Shown: positions 54,679-63,932 of the stretch, piece after piece | Numbering within the stretch: the first letter of the stretch is position 1 | Layout of the letters: every line of letters starts with the position of its first letter | Assembly: GCA_028278325.1 (NCBI GenBank) | Contig: JANQEO010000213.1 | Span: 1-64,000, forward strand | Reading direction: 5' to 3' | Source: Candidatus Binatia bacterium | GTDB lineage: Bacteria > Desulfobacterota > Binatia > UBA1149 > JAJCZL01 | Length of the DNA: 64,000 nucleotides | Position numbers and translations under genes: made by a program | Notes under the pieces: generated by a model | What the model was told of the DNA's origin: nothing | Seen by the model: only the letters and a program-made list of their open reading frames with translations | Databases searched by the model: none

Positions 54679-55749
54679 TTACTGGAAGTAGCGGTGGAAG
54701 GGCTCCGGTAGGTGGTGATGGTCGGCGCCGGCGATAGCGGCGCCGAGATCGCGGGCGTTGTATGTGTTCCAGAACATGACCGCTCCATCGCTGATCCGGC
54801 CCGCCCTGCTGTCGGAGATGAGAGCGGCCAGGGCTTTGCCCGTGTACGTATGTTCCAACGAAATCCCTTCGAGCCTTTGCATGCCGGCCATCGCTTCGAT
54901 CGCGCCTTCGGTAGGCGCGGCATAGGCCTCTCCAAAGAACTCGTCGCGTAGCTCGATATTGCTGTCGAGCGGTTCGAGTTTCGGGAACGTCGGGTCATGG
55001 GAACGCAGTAGCGAAACGGTTTGCTGGTACAGGCGGTTCATCTTGGCGTGGTTGACGTAGCGCTGGTCCGCCACCCGTATCGCTTGGATGCATGTGTCAC
55101 GGCCGGCCGCCTTCAAGCCGATGGCGAGACCCACGCAGGTGCCCATCGAGCCGGCCGCCGAGTATATCCACCGGGGCGGCGGACAGGCTCCCGCGCTGAT
55201 CTGCCGGTCGAGTTCGAAGCCTGCGTTGACGAAGCCGACGGTGCCGAGCGGGGAGGAGCCGCCCGGAGCGATGATGTACGGAAGCCGGCCGGTCTTGATG
55301 GTATGCCGGCCCAGTTGGTAAACGGTCGCGGCGACAAGGGCGGGCGTGGTTCGACAGTGATGGAGTTCGGCACCTTCACGCAGGCTCATCAGAAGGTTCC
55401 GCTGCACGTATTCGGCGCCGACCTGCGGAAGCAGCATCGAGATCGCTCCTAGCCCTAACCTGCGAGCGTAGATCGCCGTCGCGAGTGCGTGGTTGGAGCC
55501 CGCATAGCCGAAGGTGATGACTTCCTTGGCGCCCTTCTCCACAGCATCGGCGAGTAGGAATTCGAGCTTGCGGACCTTATTGCCGCCGTAGGGTTCTCCA
55601 CTTACGCCATCATGCTTGAGACAGAGCGCGCTGAGGCCGAGTTCTTCGCCGAGACGCTCGAGACGAACAATGGGTGTTGGATATTCTCCTAGTGCGACAT
55701 ACGGTCGCCGAGTCCGGAGCGTAGGGTATGCCTCGAATAGCGGGATCAT
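54679..55749 (-). CDS. D-cysteine desulfhydrase/ACC deaminase-like PLP enzyme
   Basis: 356 aa fold-type II PLP enzyme. LGEYPTPIVRLERLGEELG opens the family domain. YGGNKVRKLEFLLADA contains the PLP-binding Lys. GYAGSNHALATAIYARRLG and YIIAPGGSSPLGTVGFVNAG are the substrate- and phosphate-binding loops. Members break D-cysteine to pyruvate, sulfide and ammonia, or 1-aminocyclopropane-1-carboxylate. Length is slightly longer than the average (~330). The exact substrate is uncertain. Confidence 0.9.
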   Translation of the reverse strand: MIPLFEAYPTLRTRRPYVALGEYPTPIVRLERLGEELGLSALCLKHDGVSGEPYGGNKVRKLEFLLADAVEKGAKEVITFGYAGSNHALATAIYARRLGLGAISMLLPQVGAEYVQRNLLMSLREGAELHHCRTTPALVAATVYQLGRHTIKTGRLPYIIAPGGSSPLGTVGFVNAGFELDRQISAGACPPPRWIYSAAGSMGTCVGLAIGLKAAGRDTCIQAIRVADQRYVNHAKMNRLYQQTVSLLRSHDPTFPKLEPLDSNIELRDEFFGEAYAAPTEGAIEAMAGMQRLEGISLEHTYTGKALAALISDSRAGRISDGAVMFWNTYNARDLGAAIAGADHHHLPEPFHRYFQ

Positions 55750-55878
55750 CTCTGACTAGCCGAAGTCACGCTTACATCAGCCCTTCCGCTACGGATAGCC
55801 AGTTGGTACAGACTGCGACGTTCGCTTCACGTGAGGGGGCGATACAGCTCGCCCGCCCCACACTAGTTCAACACCAGG

Positions 55879-56376
55879 CTAGAACACGCACTGGCAGATG
55901 CCGCCCACCTGCTTGCAGATGAAGAACTGCGGACATGTACCAAGACAGGTCGGTGGACCTGCTACGACTCCGCACACGCCGCCGGATTCGCCGGGCCGGC
56001 ACTGGCAAGCGCCTGAGCCGGGCGGGTACTCGATGCACAGCTCGTACGGAAACCCTGCGGTGCAGAATCCGTTACACGACGGCGGAGTCGTCCCTGCCTG
56101 ACCGCAGGCTGGCTTCGCCGGCACCGTCGTCGTGGTGGTGCTTGTCGTCGTGGTGGTCGTGGAGGTGCTGGTGCTCGTGGTTGTTACGCACGCGCAGCAG
56201 TACATTGCCACCGGTTGTCCGACCGCATACTTCAACACGACCAAAGCGTCGCTCGCGGTTACGTCGCCGTTGTAGTCTACGTCCCCACACTGCTGGGCCT
56301 GTGCGGGAGCTGCCAGTGAAATCATGATGGCGCCTGCCAGAATCGTCAGCCGCCAGCCGCACTCTAAAGCTTTCAT
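55879..56376 (-). CDS. Secreted Cys-rich protein with dockerin-like repeat and Thr-rich linker
   Basis: 165 aa with GGGAGG seven bases before the ATG, and a signal peptide (LTILAGAIMISLAAPAQAQ). CGDVDYNGDVTASDALVVLKYAVGQ is split over one dockerin-like calcium motif. A pure Thr/Ser linker follows, then a C-terminal Cys-rich module (SCNGFCTAGFPYELC, CQCRPGESGGVCGVV, CPQFFICKQVGGICQC). Secreted or surface protein; function unknown. Confidence 0.82.
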   Translation of the reverse strand: MKALECGWRLTILAGAIMISLAAPAQAQQCGDVDYNGDVTASDALVVLKYAVGQPVAMYCCACVTTTSTSTSTTTTTTSTTTTTVPAKPACGQAGTTPPSCNGFCTAGFPYELCIEYPPGSGACQCRPGESGGVCGVVAGPPTCLGTCPQFFICKQVGGICQCVF

Positions 56377-56748
56377 GGCCCTGCCTCCCGTTCATCGCGG
56401 CAGGCGACGCGGACCGACCGCGACCTTCGCTCTTTTCCGGGGCTGGGTTCGGCCATTGCCACCCCGGTGGGACATCATACCGAGGCGGCGTCATGCAGCC
56501 TCTGCACGACTGCCCACTGGTCCTGCTGCATATGCTGTACCAACTGACAGTCAGGAAGACAGTTGTCGTACAAGCGCTTTCTCGCGCGTACACGAGCCGT
56601 CCACGCACTTGTGCGACGATTCGTGCATGATGCTTCGCTTTATCGAGAATCGGCAGTGGTTTGATTGTGCCGAACGAATACGCAGGCCCGGTTGGGGTGG
56701 AAACGACCGTCCGTGCGGAACGCCTGGACTAGGTTGGGGCGATACTGG
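56377..56748. other. Non-coding region
   Basis: 372 bases between two minus-strand genes of exported proteins. Reading frames here look like shadow frames with no family features. CAACTG and CAGTTG arms around position 56545 could form a weak hairpin. No gene is supported. Confidence 0.4.
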
Positions 56749-57051
56749 TCAGGAGCCTTGCTCTCGCATGCGCTGCCGGGCGCGTTGGCAGGGGCAACCC
56801 CCGCCGTCGGCTGCGTCGCCTCCGAGCGCCATCTTGCCTTGGCAGCTCCCGCAGCAACCGCCTCCCGGCATTCCCGGACAAGCGCCGGCACTGGGCTGCT
56901 TCGCCGGGGCTTCAGTCTGGGGTTGGGCCTGCTCGACGGCGCTTTCGGCAGCCTTAGAGGCGTCTTCGGCACTGACGCTCAGGGTCGCAACCGCACCGAG
57001 AGCCAGAGAGCATGAAACTACGACGAGTGTCTTGCGAACGATTGAAACCAT
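56749..57051 (-). CDS. Small exported Cys/Gly-rich protein
   Basis: 100 aa. Signal peptide (KTLVVVSCSLALGAVATLSVSA), an Ala/Glu/Gln-rich linker, then CPGMPGGGCCGSCQGK and CPCQR near the C-terminus. Seven Cys in the last ~45 residues suggest metal binding or disulfide cross-linking. It is divergent from the AhpD-like selenoprotein. I recognise no family. Confidence 0.65.
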   Translation of the reverse strand: MVSIVRKTLVVVSCSLALGAVATLSVSAEDASKAAESAVEQAQPQTEAPAKQPSAGACPGMPGGGCCGSCQGKMALGGDAADGGGCPCQRARQRMREQGS

Positions 57052-57226
57052 TGGTCCTCCGCGGCGGCCCGCACATCGACACTATCGATGATCATGCCCG
57101 CCAGCAACCCTGCTGCAGGGGCCCTGTTTCCGGGGCCGCCGGGCGTCACAATGCTGACAAGGGTGTCGGCGGCCGCTGTGTAAGACGCTTGTCGAACGGT
57201 TCTCCTTGTGCCAGGCTCGCGCCGGA

Positions 57227-58462
57227 ATGAGCTCCGCAGCAACTCCGGCCGCTGAAAGCCCTGCGCGCATCTCCTTTGATGCGTTCTCATACAGCGATTC
57301 GCTTGTCCCGGTTCGCGATGACCTGGAGGCCGCGCACCGCCGTGTGTGGCAACGAACCGCAAACCCGGGCACCTGGCTGACGGGCAAAGAGCGTGTAGCG
57401 GTGGCAGAGGAGACTCGCCGTGCCCGCGACTGCCGCATCTGCAGTGAGCGCAAGGATGCTCTTTCGCCGTTTTCGGTAAAGGGTCGGCACGATAGCGACG
57501 GAGAACTACCAGCGGCCATCGTTGACGTTGCCCATCGGCTGACCACCGACTCGGGAAGGCTCACGCGCAAGTGGTTCGATGGGCTGGTTGCCGGAGGGCT
57601 GGCGGATGCTGCCTACGTGGAGGTCGTGGGCGTCGTGGTCCGCACGGTTAGCGTAGACATGTTCGCCAAGGCCATGGGTCTGACCCCGAGACCTCTGCCG
57701 CTGCCTGTAGACGGCGAACCTTCACGGCGGCGTCCCGCCGGTGCCATCGACGAAGGCTGTTGGGTTCCTACGCAGCCGAACGGTTCGGAACTGTATGGGG
57801 GACGAACCAGCCCGAACGTCGGGCGGGCGCTGAGTCTGGTGCCCGAAGAAGTGGCCGGCCTGGTCGATCTCGCGAACGCCCAGTACATGCCGGTGGTTCA
57901 CGTTGCAGACCCCACATACGAGCCGGGCCGTGCTATCGACCGAGCCCAGATGGAGCTCGTCGCCGGACGGACATCGGCCCTCAACGAATGCTTTTATTGA
58001 ACGACCGCGCACGCACTGCTGCTCCGTGCGAGCGGCCACAATAAGGGCGAGCGCTACGAGGTCGGCGGTGTGATGGACGCCGGCCTGGAGGTCGGAGTTC
58101 CGCATGGCAACGCTCTGACCCGCTTCGTCGACGCCGTTCATGGCGACGATGCAGGAGAACGGGATTCGGCCAGGCGGGACTTGCTAGGCTCCATGGGTCA
58201 GGAAGCTCTGGTGGACGCGGCGGCAGTGCTCGCCAACTTCAACCAGATGGTCCGCATCGCCGACGGGTGCGGAATTCCGCTCGATGAGCCGCTCGATCTG
58301 GCGAGCACCGATCTCCGCGAGGAGATCGGTGTCACGGCTTTCGCGTCTGCCGCCAATACCCCGGCCGCCGGGCTCGCAAAGCGCACCCTCGGCCGCACAA
58401 TGGGCGTGTTGCTGTCGCCCTTCGAGTCTCAGCTCATGCGCCTGATGGCGAAGTTCCGGTAG
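57227..58462 (+). CDS. AhpD/CMD-like alkylhydroperoxidase-related protein, CxxU selenoprotein candidate
   Basis: 411 aa if TGA 57998-58000 (residue 258) is read as Sec; a TTG at 57206 is a longer alternative start. The second half has the AhpD active site as ALNECFY-U-TTAHALLLR, that is E-C-x-x-U-x-x-x-H, where ordinary members carry C-x-x-C-x-x-x-H. The frame stays open for 462 bases after the TGA with normal coding features (ALTRFVDAVHGDD, FNQMVRIADGCGIPLD). The first half holds a separate RARDCRICSERKDALSPF. Family members reduce peroxides or act as thiol-disulfide enzymes. A SECIS-like hairpin follows the UGA. Ordinary ORF calling splits the gene into 57227-58000 and 58070-58462. Confidence 0.85.
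58012..58030 (+). promoter_or_regulatory. SECIS-like hairpin
   Basis: CGCAC pairs with GUGCG around the nine-base loop UGCUGCUCC. The loop begins 17 bases after the UGA at 57998-58000 and has G as its second base. An alternative register pairs CGCACG with CGUGCG and a longer loop. Spacing suits a bacterial SECIS element. Confidence 0.55.
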
Positions 58463-58465
58463 CCT

Positions 58466-61400
58466 CTACTGAGGACAGCTCCCGTTGGCGAGGTTGTCGT
58501 CGAAGCCGTCACAGCCGCGCCCGAGTGCGTCACTGTCGTTGAGCGCCAAGCACACCCGGCATTCCACTCTGTCATCCAGGCATTGAGCCAGGGTGCCGGA
58601 GTCATTGGTGCCGCAACCGGCCACCGTCGAAATCAAGTTCACGCCTTTGGCGACACACTTGTTGGCGATGGTCTTGGCGATCTTACCGCTGGCGGGATCA
58701 CAGAGCTTGGCGATCTTGCCTCTAGGGTCGCTGCCCATACAGGCTTCCAGCTCGCTGGGTGCATCGATGGAGCCGTCGCCGAGGCCGAGTTTCTTGCACT
58801 TGTTGAACTCCTTGAGCCTCTTGTCCTTGCACTTGGTGACGGCCTTAGCCACGGCGGCCTGACACGCGGAACGTGTGGCGCTGGTCGCCTTGGTGACGAG
58901 GGCGACGTCAAGATCCGATCCGAACACGTCGTGGATCAGATCGAGGTCGCCTTGCTTGGCCGCAGCGTTGACAGTCGCGGAGTCGGTGGCTGCGAAGTCA
59001 GGAGTGGTGGCGCAGGACGTCGCTTCTTTGGTCACCGTCTTGTTTTCGGCTCTGGCGACCTTGGTGTTGCGGTCGGCCGTCAGGCAGTCCTCGGCGAGCA
59101 TGGCGAGGGTGCCCTTTGCGAAGTCCTTTATGCACTTGCTCTGGTCTTTGCCCTGAGCCTTAGCGACCTTGGACAGTCCGGTATTCAGGGCGTTGATGCA
59201 GCGCTGCTGGTCCAAGTTCTGCGGGGTTTGCGCCTCCGTCGAGACGGGATCGCATGCGTTGCCTATGCCGTCGCCGTCGGCGTCTTCCTGGCCGGCGTTG
59301 TGCGCGGCCGGGCAGTTGTCATCGCCGTTCAGCACGCCGTCCCCGTCACGCTCGATGCCGACGCGATAGCCGGACCCCGGCGGAACACAGGTGTATGTGA
59401 TCGCCTGTCCGGGCGTCGTTGCCAGGGCGCGGATGAAGCCGTCGCTGCGAAGCGGTTCGGCCGCCTTGTCGGTCCGGAAGAGCCCGCTGGCCTCCATGAC
59501 CGCACTTCGTTGCTCGGTGCCGACTACTCCGGTGGTAACCAGATCGCACTCGACGACGTTCCCACCGAGAACCTTGGATGTGAAGGGGCTCAGCGCCCTC
59601 TGGATCAAGAGGTCGATACGAGGGTTGACCACACCGGAATTGGTGTCGTCCAACGTGACCTGTTGGCCGACGATGGGCGCCAGGTCGGTGTCGAAGGCAA
59701 GCATGAACCTTTCCATCTGCCGGCGCTTGACGTCACCGCCCATGGGGCCGTCGAAGCCGACGTCGCCGCCAGGCGTGAGGTTGAACACCGTCGCCTGGAA
59801 GAAGCGGAAGATGGTATCGATGCTGCCGTCGTGGAGGAAGCCGAAGCCGCGGATCTGGTCGCCCTTGTGAGCGTTGTCGCCCGCGTTCACGAAGGGGATG
59901 GCAGGCAGGCCGAACATGCCGACCTTCTGATAGAGGTTCCTCAGGTGCGAGATCTTGATGATCTGCTCTTCCCGTTCGAAACTGGCGTCACCGTTGGTAC
60001 CGAAGAAGCCCTGGCTGGCGTCCAGGGTGTGGCAGCCATCGCAGGTAAAGCCCAAGCCCTCGACGTTGATGCCATCGGACTTGCGCGTGCCCAGATAGAA
60101 GTCCGCGCCGCCTTGCTCGTCGGGGGTTAGCGAGTTGTCCAGGGCACGAACCGGATTCGGCGGAAGCGTGATCGTCAGTGCAAAGTCGGTGAAGGCGCGC
60201 ATGTCGGCCGTCGAAATGATCGATTCGCGCCCGACGAGTCCCTCGAAAGCAACGATGAAGTTGTCGAAGGACAGTGCCTCGTCCAGCCCCACGCCGAAGA
60301 AGCCGTCGGCTCGGTCCCCTCGCCAATGCATGGGGCCGCTGTTGGCCAGCCCGCGCAGAGTCTGGGTCGTCATGGGGCCCTTCATGGGGTGGAACTGGTT
60401 GACGGCGGCATCGCCGTTGACGCTCGCCGGTGCTCCGAGCTGCAGCTTTATGACGGCCGGGTTGAAGGTGACGTGGTCGTCGGGATTGCCGAGGTCCCAA
60501 GCAATTTGGTCCATGTCGCCGAAGGTGTGACAACTCGCACAGGATGCTTCCCCGTTGGCCGAAGTGTTGAAGGCGTCGTAGAGGAACGGCCGCCCGTCCT
60601 TCACGACTGCGGGTTCGGGGTTGTGCAGTGATACGTGATCGTCCTCGTTTCCTGTGCCCAGATCGATCACCGACACGGAGTTATCGAAGCGTGTCAGCAC
60701 GTAGAGCCGGTTGTTGGTCGTGTCGAGCGCAAGGCCGCTCGGGCCGCCGCCGCTGACGTCTATGTAGTCAGCGCTCGCCGAAGTCGGATCGAAGGCCGCA
60801 CCGTTCTCGAGATCTGCCGTGTCGATCACGCCGACCTTGCTCGAGCCGAACGCGGCGACATAGAGGGTTCCGGAGCCGTCGATCACCATGTCCAGGGGCG
60901 TTGCCAGGCTGTGATCTTTGGTGGTGGGATCGAAGCCGACGTCGTTGGCCAGGGTGTTGTAGTCGATGTGCTTGTTCAGGTGACGCGGTTTGATGCTCAA
61001 TCCCGAGACATCGGTCGTGTTGGGGTTGTCGATGATCGTGATCCGCGATTCGGCAAGGTGACCTTGGACAGTTGAGCTCCCGAACACGCCCGGGCCTTCG
61101 AAGCGCACTTCGTTGATCGCCTCCGTATTGCTGACGTAGAGATCGTTGGTCGTCGGGTGGACGATCATGTTGAAGAGCGTGGTCCCGACGGACGCGTGCA
61201 GGGCTACTTGGCTGAGCGAGTTGGCATCTACCGCGAAGACATCTTCGTCAGGCAGGTTGAAGCGTACGGCGTTGTTCCAGTTGCGGCCCAGCTCGTCTTC
61301 CCAGGTGGCGCTGGTCTGGTTGTACTTGACTATGAGGCCGACCTCGGGCGCGAGGACACCCTCTATATTGACTTCCGGCCCCGGGTTGCCGCCCGGGACC

Positions 61401-62170
61401 ATGCCGCCGCCCAGTCCTCCCGGTGAGGTGATGCCGTCGCCGGGGCAGGCGCCTGCAGCGCCGAAGCCGTTGCAGACGAAGCCTTCGTTGATCGCGGTCG
61501 TCTGGTTACCGGTGTTGAAGCCCGCGACGTAAACGGTGTTACCGTCGTTGCTTACCGCCAGGGCCCTGGGAGTGTCGGTGAAGAATGACAGTATCTCCAC
61601 AGGGGTGCCGCCGATGGTGGAGCCGAGGCTGGCGGCGTTGAACACCCACACATCGGCTCGTCCGATCCCGTCGGTGAGGAAGTCGGGATCACCGGCGCCC
61701 GGTACGGCAGCGATCGAGGAGTCGGTGCGGTGCTGGCCCCGGCGGGCAGTCGTGATGAAGGCGCGGTTGCCGCCCGTACCGGCAAAGACGATGTCGCGGG
61801 GTTCGTCACCGACCAGCAGCGTGCGTGTTACCCGCGCCGGGCTGGCCCCCACGTCCACGATCGAGACGCTGTCCGAGAGGTGGTTTACCACCCATACTTC
61901 GCTGTTGCTGCGCGCCGCCACGGCTACCGGCTCCATGCCCACAGGAACCGACTGCGAATAGCTGATCCCGCTGCCGTCCACATCGAAGATCTCGAGCTGG
62001 TTGTCGGGGGTGTTCACCGCGAACAGCCTCGAGCCGTCAGGACTCAGCGCCAGAGGGCGAACGTGGCCCGATTCGAAGTTCACGAACGACGGCTGGGCGG
62101 CCGCAGGCCGGGCAAAGACCAGTGCCAGAATCGTGATGACGGCAAGGGTGGGCAGGGTGGCTCGACGCAT
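58466..62170 (-). CDS. Secreted beta-propeller / dihaem peroxidase-like / TSP3 fusion protein
   Basis: 1234 aa from the ATG at 62170, chosen for its GGAGG and signal peptide (LPTLAVITILALVFARPAAAQ). Residues ~30-500 are YncE-like beta-propeller repeats (RPLALSPDGSRLFAVNTPDN, GMEPVAVAARSNSEVWVVNH). Two haem motifs follow, ASCASCHTF (~543) and TCDGCHTLD (~708), in a MauG/cytochrome c peroxidase-like region. Thrombospondin-3 calcium repeats ([26 protein letters not shown]) lie at ~950-985. The end is a Lys/Cys-rich domain (KCIKDFAKGTL, KCVAKGVNL) related to the N-terminus of the protein at 25837-28308. It is periplasmic or extracellular; an electron-transfer role is inferred. Confidence 0.88.
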   Translation of the reverse strand: MRRATLPTLAVITILALVFARPAAAQPSFVNFESGHVRPLALSPDGSRLFAVNTPDNQLEIFDVDGSGISYSQSVPVGMEPVAVAARSNSEVWVVNHLSDSVSIVDVGASPARVTRTLLVGDEPRDIVFAGTGGNRAFITTARRGQHRTDSSIAAVPGAGDPDFLTDGIGRADVWVFNAASLGSTIGGTPVEILSFFTDTPRALAVSNDGNTVYVAGFNTGNQTTAINEGFVCNGFGAAGACPGDGITSPGGLGGGMVPGGNPGPEVNIEGVLAPEVGLIVKYNQTSATWEDELGRNWNNAVRFNLPDEDVFAVDANSLSQVALHASVGTTLFNMIVHPTTNDLYVSNTEAINEVRFEGPGVFGSSTVQGHLAESRITIIDNPNTTDVSGLSIKPRHLNKHIDYNTLANDVGFDPTTKDHSLATPLDMVIDGSGTLYVAAFGSSKVGVIDTADLENGAAFDPTSASADYIDVSGGGPSGLALDTTNNRLYVLTRFDNSVSVIDLGTGNEDDHVSLHNPEPAVVKDGRPFLYDAFNTSANGEASCASCHTFGDMDQIAWDLGNPDDHVTFNPAVIKLQLGAPASVNGDAAVNQFHPMKGPMTTQTLRGLANSGPMHWRGDRADGFFGVGLDEALSFDNFIVAFEGLVGRESIISTADMRAFTDFALTITLPPNPVRALDNSLTPDEQGGADFYLGTRKSDGINVEGLGFTCDGCHTLDASQGFFGTNGDASFEREEQIIKISHLRNLYQKVGMFGLPAIPFVNAGDNAHKGDQIRGFGFLHDGSIDTIFRFFQATVFNLTPGGDVGFDGPMGGDVKRRQMERFMLAFDTDLAPIVGQQVTLDDTNSGVVNPRIDLLIQRALSPFTSKVLGGNVVECDLVTTGVVGTEQRSAVMEASGLFRTDKAAEPLRSDGFIRALATTPGQAITYTCVPPGSGYRVGIERDGDGVLNGDDNCPAAHNAGQEDADGDGIGNACDPVSTEAQTPQNLDQQRCINALNTGLSKVAKAQGKDQSKCIKDFAKGTLAMLAEDCLTADRNTKVARAENKTVTKEATSCATTPDFAATDSATVNAAAKQGDLDLIHDVFGSDLDVALVTKATSATRSACQAAVAKAVTKCKDKRLKEFNKCKKLGLGDGSIDAPSELEACMGSDPRGKIAKLCDPASGKIAKTIANKCVAKGVNLISTVAGCGTNDSGTLAQCLDDRVECRVCLALNDSDALGRGCDGFDDNLANGSCPQ

Positions 62171-62478
62171 CAAATGAATCCTCCGAGAAGACAGTTCGCA
62201 GGCGGACGTAACCGCCCGCGCCCCCACTGGGCAGTACCTTATTATAAGTACTCTTACTTGTGGACGATTGTAAAGGACCAAAAGGCGTCTGCGGTGCCCT
62301 TGCACCCCCGGATGCGCCGACTTCCGAGGGCGCACGGTTAGATCCCTCCGGTCGAGCGCCGGCACCGGGACGATGTGCAGTGGCCGGCCACGGCTCTACC
62401 CGGTCGTGTGCAATACTGGCCGCGGCCGACTAAACTGGAGCGTCGCGGCCCGGGCGGCCGCGGGTGAGGGAGGAGATC

Positions 62479-63915
62479 ATGGCTCAGACAGCTCAACTAA
62501 GACATTTCGACGTCATCGAGAATCGCGCCCAGCAAGTATTCACGGCGCAGCGAGAGGCCTATCAGCGTCATCCGTATCCGAGTCTCGAAGAGAGGAAGGC
62601 GCGGCTCGACAAGATCGAACGCATCCTGATCGACAACAGCGATGCGATTGCCGATGCCATCAACAAGGACTTCGGTTGCCGCGCGACCATGGAGTCCAAG
62701 CTGGTCGAGATCTTCTCCTGCCTCGACGGTATCCGGAGCACCCGCAAGAAGATCAAGAAGTGGATGAAGCCTCAGCGCCGCCACACCTCCATGCTCTTTG
62801 CCACGGGTTCCAACCGGGTAATTCCTCAGCCCAAGGGCGTGGTCGGGATAGTGTCGCCTTGGAACTACCCCTTGTTCCTTACCATCAGCCCTCTGACCAG
62901 CGTGTTGGCGGCGGGCAACCGGGCGATGATCAAGATGGCCAGCAACTCGAGCAACCTTTGCGCGTTACTGGCGGAGAAGTTTGCTGAGGTCTTTGCGGAG
63001 GATGAGGTGGCGATTCTGCCCGGCGTGAAAGCCGGCGACTTTTCGACCTTGCCCTTCGATCACATGATCTTCACCGGTTCGGCCGATGCGGGGCGCACCG
63101 TGATGCGCTCGGCGGCCGAGAACCTCACACCGGTAACCCTGGAGCTGGGTGGAAAGTCGCCCACCATCATCGGCGAAGACTACGACATCGAAACGGCAGC
63201 CGGCAGGATCATGTATGCGAAGTTCCTCAACGCCGGCCAGACCTGCCTGGCACCGGACTATCTCTTCGTGCCGGAGGCCAAGAAGGACGAGTTCGTAGCT
63301 GCCGCCAAGCGGATAATTCCGGAGCGCTACCCGGACACGAACGACAGCAGCTATACCTCTGTGATCGACGAGAAGTCCTATCGCCGGTTGAGAGCTACAC
63401 TGGATGATGCGGAGGCGAAGGGCGCGGAGCTGGTGTCGCTGGTCCCCGGCACTTCCTACAACGACGTCATGCGGAAGATCCCGCCGCACCTGGTGCTGGC
63501 GCCGACGGAAGAGATGACCATCCTCCAGGAGGAGATCTTCGGGCCTCTGTTTCCAGTGATGACCTATCGCAACATCGATGAAGTACTCGACTTCATCAAC
63601 AAGCGCGATAGGCCGCTCGGGCTCTACCTGTTCACGAACGACAAGGCGCTTGAGCACAAGGTCTTGTACAGCACGATCTCCGGCGGGGTGACGATCAACA
63701 ACTGCATCATGCACATTGCCCAGCACGACCTGCCTTTCGGCGGGATCGGTCCGAGCGGCATGGGGCAGTATCACGGATACGAGGGCTTCCTCGAGTTCTC
63801 GAAAATGAAGCCGGTCTTCACGAACCCGAAGGTCTCCGCGCTCGACATGTACAACCCTCCGTACACGAGCAAGCACGAGAGGCTATTCAAGATGCTGGTG
63901 AAGTTCGCCCGGTAG
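62479..63915 (+). CDS. NAD(P)-dependent aldehyde dehydrogenase (coniferyl aldehyde dehydrogenase-like)
   Basis: 478 aa from ATG 62479 with GGGAGGAG before it. PKGVVGIVSPWNYPLFLTI and GRTVMRSAAENLTPVTLELGGKSP are class 3 aldehyde dehydrogenase motifs with the catalytic Glu. KFLNAGQTCLAPDY contains the catalytic Cys. The C-terminus PFGGIGPSGMGQYHGYEGFLEFS is typical of the CalB (coniferyl aldehyde) branch. It oxidises aldehydes to acids, either aromatic or fatty aldehydes; the latter would suit the lipid genes. Confidence 0.93.
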   Translation: MAQTAQLRHFDVIENRAQQVFTAQREAYQRHPYPSLEERKARLDKIERILIDNSDAIADAINKDFGCRATMESKLVEIFSCLDGIRSTRKKIKKWMKPQRRHTSMLFATGSNRVIPQPKGVVGIVSPWNYPLFLTISPLTSVLAAGNRAMIKMASNSSNLCALLAEKFAEVFAEDEVAILPGVKAGDFSTLPFDHMIFTGSADAGRTVMRSAAENLTPVTLELGGKSPTIIGEDYDIETAAGRIMYAKFLNAGQTCLAPDYLFVPEAKKDEFVAAAKRIIPERYPDTNDSSYTSVIDEKSYRRLRATLDDAEAKGAELVSLVPGTSYNDVMRKIPPHLVLAPTEEMTILQEEIFGPLFPVMTYRNIDEVLDFINKRDRPLGLYLFTNDKALEHKVLYSTISGGVTINNCIMHIAQHDLPFGGIGPSGMGQYHGYEGFLEFSKMKPVFTNPKVSALDMYNPPYTSKHERLFKMLVKFAR

Positions 63916-63932
63916 ACAGCCGGACGAGGCTC

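Noticed and set aside
56324..57091. 255-codon plus-strand frame
   Set aside because: It lies antisense to two exported Cys-rich proteins with clear signal peptides and has a Pro/Arg-rich shadow composition.
58070..58462. A separate 130-aa gene
   Set aside because: It is in frame with the upstream AhpD-like sequence and forms its C-terminal part once the UGA is read through.
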